A program made the position numbers and the translations under genes. The notes beneath the pieces were generated by a model that was not told the origin of the DNA, searched no databases, and saw nothing but the letters and a program-made list of their open reading frames with translations. Below, in pieces: positions 8,090 to 14,519 of a stretch of DNA of 17,037 bases. The stretch's first letter is position 1, and each line of letters opens with the position of its first letter. Source of the DNA: Flavobacteriales bacterium (GTDB taxonomy: Bacteria > Bacteroidota > Bacteroidia > Flavobacteriales > Flavobacteriaceae); NCBI GenBank assembly GCA_027008965.1, contig JALVDN010000034.1:1-17037 (forward strand), in the 5' to 3' direction.

Positions 8090-8773
8090 TCACTTTGAGC
8101 TTTCTTCAATGATTGTTCCCAATACAACAATATCCGCACCCGATTTAAATGCAAGGTCTCTTTCCTCAATACTGCGGATGCCTCCCCCCACAATGAGGGG
8201 AACTGTCAGGTTCCGGCTTATATGCTGAATCAATTCCGAAGGTATTTTTTCTTGCGCACCACTACCTGCATCCAAATAAATACATTCCATCCCCATCATT
8301 TCACCCGCCCATGCTGTGGCCAATGCCAAGTCGGGTTTTTCAGGTGGAATGGGAAGACTTTGCGTGATGTATTGTACGGTTGTCACGGGTCCCCTTCCAC
8401 CTATCAAAATATACCCGGTGGAAATGGTTTTTATCCCTGTTTTCTTGATGAACGGAGCCGCCTTCACTTGCTGACCGATTAAATACTCCGGATTTCTCCC
8501 CGATAAGAGTGAAAGAAACAAAAGAGCATCGGCATGTGGACTCACTTGTGCATGATCGCCGGGAAACAGAATGACCGGAAGTCCGGTTTGCTTTTTGATT
8601 TCCACAACCAATTCGTCCAAGTGATTGGTCGAAATAAAACTACCTCCCACTAAATAGTAGGAAGGCTCATATTCGGCCGCTTGTTCAATCAAGGAAACAA
8701 CCTCATGGACATGCGTTTTATCGGGGTCTATTAAAATGGCGGTTTTTTTATTTCCCTTCGTAAAAAAGGACAT
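8090..8773 (-). CDS. pcrB: PcrB-type geranylgeranylglyceryl phosphate synthase
   Basis: This 227-residue TIM-barrel prenyltransferase joins a polyprenyl diphosphate to sn-glycerol 1-phosphate, making an ether bond of the kind known from archaeal lipids. Visible family signatures are LIDPDKTH (14-21), YYLVGGSF (39-46), ILFPGDHAQVSP (68-79), the FLSLLSGRNPEYLIG segment (86-100), YLDAGSGA (166-173), VGGGIRS (195-201) and GADIVVLGT (212-220), where the last glycine-rich loops bind phosphate. Flavobacterial and chitinophagal homologues belong to the group II GGGP synthases that prefer a C20 chain. Chain length here is inferred from lineage, since it cannot be read from sequence by eye. No partner lipid gene is adjacent. 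It is divergent from holB across 31 bases. Confidence 0.88.
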   Translation of the reverse strand: MSFFTKGNKKTAILIDPDKTHVHEVVSLIEQAAEYEPSYYLVGGSFISTNHLDELVVEIKKQTGLPVILFPGDHAQVSPHADALLFLSLLSGRNPEYLIGQQVKAAPFIKKTGIKTISTGYILIGGRGPVTTVQYITQSLPIPPEKPDLALATAWAGEMMGMECIYLDAGSGAQEKIPSELIQHISRNLTVPLIVGGGIRSIEERDLAFKSGADIVVLGTIIEESSK

Positions 8774-8791
8774 TTTTCCAATGAATTTTAC

Positions 8792-8801
8792 GTAAATTTA
8801 C
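8792..8801. promoter_or_regulatory. Palindrome GTAAATTTAC in the pcrB-holB divergent gap
   Basis: The only 31 bases between the two divergent start codons contain a perfect 10-bp palindrome. Its core, TAAATTTA, is a one-mismatch form of TANNTTTG on either strand. On the minus strand it lies 19 bases before the pcrB ATG, the spacing seen at other genes here. On the plus strand it ends four bases before the holB GTG, which would give a nearly leaderless transcript. It may instead be an operator or chance. Confidence 0.3.
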
Positions 8802-8804
8802 AAC

Positions 8805-9938
8805 GTGCAAGATAAGGAGATAAAAATACATTCCCAACTTTTTGACGGTTGGGTGAATATGATTCAAAACAAACGTTTTCCACACACGGTTTTACTTTCC
8901 GGTAAAACGGGATACGGAAGCCTGTGGCTTGCCTGGCAATTGGCCGGGCGTATTCTTTGTCCCGAAAATGACGAAAAATGCATCCAAGCCGTCAAATTTC
9001 TCCATCATCCCGATTTACATTTTATTTTTCCAACCGCCACCGGAAAAAAAGTTAGCAAAGATCCTTCATCAAAGGATTATATGAACGAATGGAACGGATT
9101 TCTACAACGTTATCCCTTTGCTTCCTACTCCGATTGGATGACCGAAATGGGAGCGCCGGATAAAAAAGGCGAAATCAGAGTGAAAGACGCCATGGAATTA
9201 GTGCGTCAATCCGGAACTTTTCCGGTGCAATCACAGTCCAAGGTTTTCATTATTTGGTTGGCGGAAAAAATGAACCTTAATGCCGCCAACAAACTCCTCA
9301 AACTTTTGGAAGAACCACCCGGAGATACTTATTTCATTCTCATAACCGAAAACGAAAGACAAATTCTACCCACCATTCTGTCACGATGCTTGATTTTTCA
9401 AATCCCTAAAATTTCCAATGCGGAAATCAAAGAAAACCTTACCAAATTATTCATTCTTCAACCGGAAAAAGCCATGGAAATAGCCAACCGGGCACAAGGC
9501 AATTGGCATACGGCCGTTCAACTGCTCAATGATGAAGATCCCAATAAAGACTTCAAGGAAAAATTTGTGCATTGGGTTCGCATTGCATACAAAGCCAAAA
9601 ATGATCCGCAAGCCATCTTATCATTACAAAAATGGGCCGAAGAACTTGCTTCCGAAGGAAATGCCTACCGGGTCAATTTCCTACATTTCACACTGGAAGT
9701 CTTCAGACAAGCCTATTTTTTGAACCGGAATTTTCCCGGCTTGTCATACATCCGTTTTGAAGAACAAAAATTTGATCCCCAAAAGTTTGCTCCCTTCGTT
9801 CATCAAAAAAACATACAAGACTTCTATCAACTCATCAATGATGCCATTTATCACCTCAACCGGAATGCCAACCCCAAACTCACTTTCATGGACCTTTCCA
9901 TCAAACTGACCCGGTTGCTCCATAAACCCGCCTCCTAA
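8805..9938 (+). CDS. holB: DNA polymerase III delta' (clamp-loader) subunit
   Basis: This 377-residue protein is the delta' subunit of the replicative clamp loader, an AAA+ fold that helps open the beta clamp but usually does not hydrolyse ATP. The P-loop position reads SGKTGYGSL (32-40) and lacks the Lys-Ser/Thr end of a working Walker A, as expected for delta'. The family landmarks HHPDLHFIFP (67-76), LNAANKLLKLLEEPP (158-172) and SRC (193-195, in the position of the arginine-finger motif) are clear. Only Cys52 and Cys59 remain near the site where DnaX-like proteins bind zinc, so metal binding is doubtful. The GTG at 8805 is chosen because it supplies the family N terminus (QLFDGW before RFPHTVLLSG); the next ATG would remove it. 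The C-terminal collar domain is less conserved, as usual. Confidence 0.9.
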   Translation: MQDKEIKIHSQLFDGWVNMIQNKRFPHTVLLSGKTGYGSLWLAWQLAGRILCPENDEKCIQAVKFLHHPDLHFIFPTATGKKVSKDPSSKDYMNEWNGFLQRYPFASYSDWMTEMGAPDKKGEIRVKDAMELVRQSGTFPVQSQSKVFIIWLAEKMNLNAANKLLKLLEEPPGDTYFILITENERQILPTILSRCLIFQIPKISNAEIKENLTKLFILQPEKAMEIANRAQGNWHTAVQLLNDEDPNKDFKEKFVHWVRIAYKAKNDPQAILSLQKWAEELASEGNAYRVNFLHFTLEVFRQAYFLNRNFPGLSYIRFEEQKFDPQKFAPFVHQKNIQDFYQLINDAIYHLNRNANPKLTFMDLSIKLTRLLHKPAS

Positions 9939-9956
9939 AAATCCAAATCAAAACCT

Positions 9957-9964
9957 TATTTTTG
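9957..9964 (+). promoter_or_regulatory. Putative -7 box (TATTTTTG) for the OsmC-family gene
   Basis: TATTTTTG matches TANNTTTG and lies in the 42-base gap after holB, 16 bases before the ATG at 9981. No clear -33 TTTG is present at standard spacing. The OsmC-family gene may thus be expressed both with holB and on its own. Confidence 0.38.
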
Positions 9965-9980
9965 CAACAAAAACAAAATC

Positions 9981-10409
9981 ATGGCAAAAGTAAAATTGGA
10001 ATGGAAAAGACCCATGGCATTTGATGCTTACGTAGGAGAATATCCCGAACCCGTAAAAATAGACAGCGAAGAAAAATTCGGAGGAAGAGGCTATGGACCT
10101 CAACCCAAACCCCTTATGCTGGTTTCACTCGGCGGATGCACGGCCATGGACGTGGCCTCCTTGATGAAAAAAATGCGGGTGGATGAAAACGTGGAAGATT
10201 TCACCGTGGAAGTCAATGCACACATGACAGACGAGCACCCCAAATACTATGACAAAGTGCATGTAGTATATAACTTCAAAGGTAAAAATCTTGACCGCGA
10301 AAAGCTCACCAAAGCCGTCAAATTATCAGAAACACGCTATTGCGGGGTTTACAAAATGTTCCGCAGTTTTGCCGACGTGACCTATGAAATCAATTTTATT
10401 GAAGATTAG
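9981..10409 (+). CDS. OsmC/Ohr-family protein (putative thiol peroxidase)
   Basis: This is a 142-residue protein of the OsmC fold. The first conserved cysteine lies in the family motif SLGGCTAMDV (Cys53) and the second in RYCGVYKMF (Cys121). In OsmC and Ohr proteins this pair reduces organic or fatty-acid hydroperoxides. The internal EKFGGRGYGPQPKPLML segment is the usual loop before the first cysteine helix, and the length is standard. The overall pattern is closer to the general OsmC-like group (YhfA-like) than to true Ohr, so substrate specificity is not assigned. It is a cytosolic protein with no signal peptide. It follows holB by 42 bases, has its own promoter-like box, and is followed by a strong terminator. 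Confidence 0.9.
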   Translation: MAKVKLEWKRPMAFDAYVGEYPEPVKIDSEEKFGGRGYGPQPKPLMLVSLGGCTAMDVASLMKKMRVDENVEDFTVEVNAHMTDEHPKYYDKVHVVYNFKGKNLDREKLTKAVKLSETRYCGVYKMFRSFADVTYEINFIED

Positions 10410-10423
10410 TAATTTTCAACTCC

Positions 10424-10453
10424 AAGCCCGGCTTCATGAAAGCCGGGTTTTTT
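10424..10453 (+). terminator. Intrinsic terminator after the OsmC-family gene
   Basis: CCCGGCTT (10427-10434) pairs with AAGCCGGG (10440-10447) around a five-base CATGA loop. The stem extends outward by an A-T pair, an A-T pair and a G-T wobble into the following run of T residues (10448-10453). It lies 14 bases after the stop codon. Confidence 0.9.
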
Positions 10454-10653
10454 GTTATTTTTAAATTTGTTTATAAGGATAATAGTTGATTTGATGTTTA
10501 TTTGATATGTGAAGAGCTAGATGATCTCATATTTTAAAATGTATATTAAAAAAGTTTTATATGCCTTATATAGAAGGCTAGTACCTAAATAAAAAATTAT
10601 AAAAAATTATTTATTAATTTACATCTCATTTCAATACTAAAATAAAATATATT
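10454..10653. other. A+T-rich non-coding leader before the transglutaminase gene
   Basis: These 200 bases hold no gene I can support. They contain a TAAATTTG box (10462-10469) far from the next start and partly next to the terminator T-run. There is also a small inverted repeat, GCCTT(10563-10567)/AAGGC(10574-10578), with a six-base loop, and a perfect tandem duplication of AAAAAATTAT (10591-10610) about 45 bases before the ATG. No exact TANNTTTG box lies at the 16-25 base spacing seen at other genes here, so the promoter of the downstream gene is not identified. Confidence 0.5.
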
Positions 10654-13600
10654 ATGAAACAAATATTACTTTTCTTAGTTGTTATATTTTCTCTAAGTGT
10701 TTTTTCGCAATCAAACTCTAGGTACAATAAAATATGGGAGTCGATTTTGCTAAATGATAGAGAGAAAGCATTAAAATTTAGTGAAAAAATATCATATGAT
10801 AAAGCAGATATAGAAGGTATTATTTTAAAGCAATTAATTCTTACTGAGAATGGATATGTTGAACCGGATAAAGAATTTATATCTTCATTTGTTCTGCAAC
10901 CTGATTTTGACAAATATTTATATGCTATGTGGAACGAGGGATTTATGTTTGGCGATTATGTATCCAACGGTTTAATAAAATATGGATATGAAAATATTAA
11001 TTACATACAACCGGAAAAAATTAAGCAACCTGAAGTTAAGGCTCCTTTTTTATATTTAAAAGCCATATCAAAAAGAGCTCAAAATAAACATCAGGAGTTT
11101 ATTAATTATCTAGATCAGATTAACCATGTAAATAAATGGCAATATTGTGGAGTTTTTGAGGATTTAAACAAAAGTGGTATAAACATTCCTTACCCTCCTG
11201 AGAATTATGCATTCAGTAGAGAGGATTTTGATGCTAATAGTAATGGGAAAATAAATTGGTATATTCCAGCAAATCATGTGGAAGTTTATCAATACTTTGT
11301 CAATCACTCGGAATATGGAGATGGGATTAATTATGCACAGTCATTTATACACAATGATCAAGAACAAGTTGTTTATTTGAAAATCGGTACAGGAAGTGCT
11401 ATAAAATTATGGCTGAATGATGTGTTAATTTTTGAAAATACCAAGGATAGAGGCACAGAAATGGATGCTTATATTATAAAGCTGAATTTACCTGAAGGTA
11501 TAAACCGTTTGTTAGTTAAAACTACTAATTTTAGTTACAATTCATATTTTATCGTGAGAATTACGGATGAAAAGGGAAATCCGGTGAAAGGTATATATTC
11601 CAGTGAGGAATACCAACCTTACAATAAAAGCACAGTACAATCACTTAATCCGGTTTTGTTGGCTCATCCAGTAGAACAATTTTTTGAAAAAAAAGTAGAG
11701 CAATATCCCGATAACTTTTTTTTAAAATATTGTCTGGCAAATACATATTTGCGCAATTCAAAAATTGAAAAATTTAATACACTCCTTTCGCCCTTATTGG
11801 AAAAATATCCCAAAAGTTCACTGCTTAGAAGGCTGAAAATAAAAGCTTTGCAAATTGAAAAAGATTATAATAAAATAAGCGAGATATATAAAAACATGGA
11901 ACTAGATGATGAGATGTATTATGTTGTTCAAGCACTAAAAATGACCAAGTTCGAAGAAATTTTGAAGAAGGATAAAGCGGAAATGAGAAAGGATTTAGAT
12001 AAAATAAGAGAAGCTCTTCATTTTGATTTAGCTCATGCAACTTGTGATTTCTTAGAAGCAGCAAGGGATAATAACATGGATAGACTCAAAAAAATATTAG
12101 ATCGATTAATAAAAGATGCTTTTGATATCCAAAACCCTAAATTAATAACAATATATGCACCAATATATAAAAACTTATTCAATGATGAAGAAAAAACAAT
12201 TGAAATATTGAATCGGGTAATCAATGATTACTATCATTATTTAGCTTATGATGAATTAGTATCTATTTACAACGAAAAAAATGAAGATGAAAAGGTGGTT
12301 GAACTGCTGAAAAAATTCTACTTAGTGAATAAAGAAGATAATAAAACCTTGTATTACCTGACATCTAAATTATATGAGATGCAACATTATAAAGAAGCAC
12401 TTCAATATATAGATAGTGCTTTGATGAATTTTCCATACAGTTTTATGTTCATGGAAGAAAAGGCAAAAAATTATTTACAATTAAAAAATAAAAAAGAGGC
12501 TTTAAAATGGTATAAAAAATCACTTTCGCATAATACGGGATCTTATAAATTGCGAAAAACCGTTGATGATTTGGAAAATAGAGAAGATCCGTTAAAAGGA
12601 TTGATTATTCAAAATGTTTATAAGTTCATACGGGAAAATAGAAATAAAGTCAAAAAAAATAATTATGGAATAAATGTTTTGTTAGAAGACTTCAATAATT
12701 TGATTTATAAAGAAGGAGGAATCAAAGAGCGGGCGGTATTAATATACGAAGTTACTTCCGATAATGGGGTAGAAATCCTTAAAGAATATGATATGGGATT
12801 GACAGGTAATTATACCATTTATAAATCAGAATTAGTAAAACCCGACGGAAGTATTGTTCCTGCAGATAAACAGGGTTCTCATTTGGTTTTTAAAAATTTA
12901 AAACCAGGTGATGTTGTATATATTGATTATGAGAAATATGTATCGGGGAGTGGCCGGTTTTATAAAGATTTTACCGGTTCATTTTCACCCGACTTCTACC
13001 ATCCGGCATCTCATGTTTATTATAGGGTTTTATTTCCGAAAGACTATAAATTAAACTATGAATACGTAAATGGAGAAATAGATTTTATAAAGAAAAAGAA
13101 AGACGAATGGATATTATATCAATGGTCTGATGAGCATGTAAAATGTATGCCTGCCAGTGAAGATTATATGCCTGAATTTATCGATGTAATACGTTCAGTA
13201 CATATCAGTTCCATCAATTCCTGGCAAGATATAGCCAGGTGGTATTCGGATTTGATGAGTTCCTCCATTAAATTTGATGAGACTGTTGAAAAAGTATTTA
13301 AAGAGTTATTTCCGAACTCCTATGAAAGTCTGAGTGAAAACGAAAGAGCAAAAATTATTTACGATTATATTATTACAAATATCAATTATAGTTATGTAGA
13401 TTTTCGTCAAAGTGGATACATTCCTCAACGTCCGTCTAAAACCATCGATACCAAATTGGGTGATTGTAAAGATCTTTCCACTTTGTTTCTTGCCTTGGGA
13501 AGAAAAGCTGGCTTGAAAGTGAATTTGGTTCTTGTTTTGACCAATGATAACGGATTTAATGAGTTAGTTTTGCCTTCAATGGGCTTTAATCATGCTATAG

Positions 13601-14415
13601 TTAAGGTGATGATTGATGGGAAAGAACAATTTTTGGAATTAACAAATAAATATTTGCCATATAAAACATTACCGGTTACTTTAATCAATGCTTCAGCGCT
13701 TGAAATCCCGTATGAAAAAGAAGAAATAGAACAGAAAAACTTATTTCACTTGGAGAATTTGTCGCAAACAGTCAATGTATTGCAATCGGATGCTGAGTAT
13801 ATTATTGAAAAAGAAACACAAAAAATAAAAATAAAAACCAAAGGAAAAGGAAGAGGAGCGGCACGGTTAAACAGAAAATTCTCTGATATTGGAAAAGATG
13901 TAATTGAAAAAAAAGTCGTGAAATATTTCACTAATTTACAAGATATTGATTTGGAATTGATTGATTATGAAATTATAAATTCTGATGCTACATCACCTGA
14001 AGCGGAGTTTAATGCAACACTTCATATTAAAAACCAAATTAATAACCTTGGAAGTATAAAAGTTTTTAAGCTCCCTTTGCAACTTAATCCTTATACACAA
14101 GATATTGTAAACTTAAAAAAACGTAATTATCCAATTGAATATACAAAATATGAATATCTAGATTTTTATAAATACAGTTACAGAATTGTTTTGAAAAATG
14201 GAGGTAAGTTCTCGATTATTCCAAAAAATCAATCATATAGATACAAAAATCATAGTTTTGACATAAAGTATGAACAAGTATCCGATACAGTATTGAAAGT
14301 TAAAGTACAAGCCCACACTCCTTTGGATCGTATTAATCCGGAGGAATATCCTGAATTTAGAAAATATGTTAATAACGTTCTAAAAGCCACACAAAGTTTG
14401 ATTGGTTTTGAATGA
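10654..14415 (+). CDS. Exported TPR, DUF3857 and transglutaminase-like multidomain protein
   Basis: This 1253-residue protein starts with a clear signal peptide (LLFLVVIFSLSVFSQ). Residues about 200-311 form a beta-sandwich of the carbohydrate-binding or PA14-like kind (IKLWLNDVLIFENT, then LPEGINRLLVKTTNFS). TPR-like helical repeats occupy about 340-630. Residues about 690-830 match DUF3857 (LVKPDGSIVPADKQG, FKNLKPGDVVYIDYE), and about 870-1000 is a transglutaminase/protease-like fold. The catalytic cysteine is Cys938 in KLGDCKDLSTLF, the histidine is His980 in GFNHAIVKV, and the third position, normally Asp, reads Glu995 in FLELTNKYLP. A beta-rich DUF3858-like tail ends the protein. Bacteroidota carry many such exported proteins; their substrates are unknown to me. 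It is markedly A+T-richer than its neighbours in its N-terminal two thirds. It appears to be transcribed alone, between a terminator and a convergent gene. Confidence 0.85.
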   Translation: MKQILLFLVVIFSLSVFSQSNSRYNKIWESILLNDREKALKFSEKISYDKADIEGIILKQLILTENGYVEPDKEFISSFVLQPDFDKYLYAMWNEGFMFGDYVSNGLIKYGYENINYIQPEKIKQPEVKAPFLYLKAISKRAQNKHQEFINYLDQINHVNKWQYCGVFEDLNKSGINIPYPPENYAFSREDFDANSNGKINWYIPANHVEVYQYFVNHSEYGDGINYAQSFIHNDQEQVVYLKIGTGSAIKLWLNDVLIFENTKDRGTEMDAYIIKLNLPEGINRLLVKTTNFSYNSYFIVRITDEKGNPVKGIYSSEEYQPYNKSTVQSLNPVLLAHPVEQFFEKKVEQYPDNFFLKYCLANTYLRNSKIEKFNTLLSPLLEKYPKSSLLRRLKIKALQIEKDYNKISEIYKNMELDDEMYYVVQALKMTKFEEILKKDKAEMRKDLDKIREALHFDLAHATCDFLEAARDNNMDRLKKILDRLIKDAFDIQNPKLITIYAPIYKNLFNDEEKTIEILNRVINDYYHYLAYDELVSIYNEKNEDEKVVELLKKFYLVNKEDNKTLYYLTSKLYEMQHYKEALQYIDSALMNFPYSFMFMEEKAKNYLQLKNKKEALKWYKKSLSHNTGSYKLRKTVDDLENREDPLKGLIIQNVYKFIRENRNKVKKNNYGINVLLEDFNNLIYKEGGIKERAVLIYEVTSDNGVEILKEYDMGLTGNYTIYKSELVKPDGSIVPADKQGSHLVFKNLKPGDVVYIDYEKYVSGSGRFYKDFTGSFSPDFYHPASHVYYRVLFPKDYKLNYEYVNGEIDFIKKKKDEWILYQWSDEHVKCMPASEDYMPEFIDVIRSVHISSINSWQDIARWYSDLMSSSIKFDETVEKVFKELFPNSYESLSENERAKIIYDYIITNINYSYVDFRQSGYIPQRPSKTIDTKLGDCKDLSTLFLALGRKAGLKVNLVLVLTNDNGFNELVLPSMGFNHAIVKVMIDGKEQFLELTNKYLPYKTLPVTLINASALEIPYEKEEIEQKNLFHLENLSQTVNVLQSDAEYIIEKETQKIKIKTKGKGRGAARLNRKFSDIGKDVIEKKVVKYFTNLQDIDLELIDYEIINSDATSPEAEFNATLHIKNQINNLGSIKVFKLPLQLNPYTQDIVNLKKRNYPIEYTKYEYLDFYKYSYRIVLKNGGKFSIIPKNQSYRYKNHSFDIKYEQVSDTVLKVKVQAHTPLDRINPEEYPEFRKYVNNVLKATQSLIGFE

Positions 14416-14461
14416 TTTTAGGCATGCTTAATATATATATAAACATATCACGTAAGTTAAC

Positions 14462-14507
14462 AAGATTAAAAAATACGCCAAATGGCGCCCTGAAGAATTT
14501 TAATCTT
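14462..14507. terminator. Nested inverted repeat between convergent genes (likely bidirectional terminator)
   Basis: AAGATTAAAA (14462-14471) and TTTTAATCTT (14498-14507) are perfect 10-bp inverted arms enclosing a CGCC-AAAT-GGCG hairpin (14476-14487). Read on the minus strand, the inner hairpin lies just after the murF stop and is followed by TATTTTTT, a reasonable murF terminator. One arm reaches into the last codons of murF. Confidence 0.6.
14475..14491 (-). repeat. Second copy of the 17-bp sequence found after the DUF389 gene
   Basis: On the minus strand this is AGGGCGCCATTTGGCGT, identical to 1369-1385 on the plus strand. It begins eight bases after the murF stop codon, in the same orientation to its upstream gene as the first copy. 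The rest of the island at 1386-1525 is not repeated here. Confidence 0.8.
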
Positions 14508-14519
14508 CAAGAATTTTTT
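14491..14519 (+). terminator. Possible terminator of the transglutaminase gene
   Basis: TGAAGA (14491-14496) and TCTTCA (14504-14509) are perfect six-base arms with a seven-base loop, followed after AGAA by six T residues (14514-14519). It overlaps the murF 3' end and competes with the larger inverted repeat at 14462-14507. Confidence 0.45.

Noticed and set aside
10591..10610. Tandem AAAAAATTAT as the start of a CRISPR or larger repeat array
   Set aside because: Only two copies, ten bases long, no spacers and no cas genes in the window.
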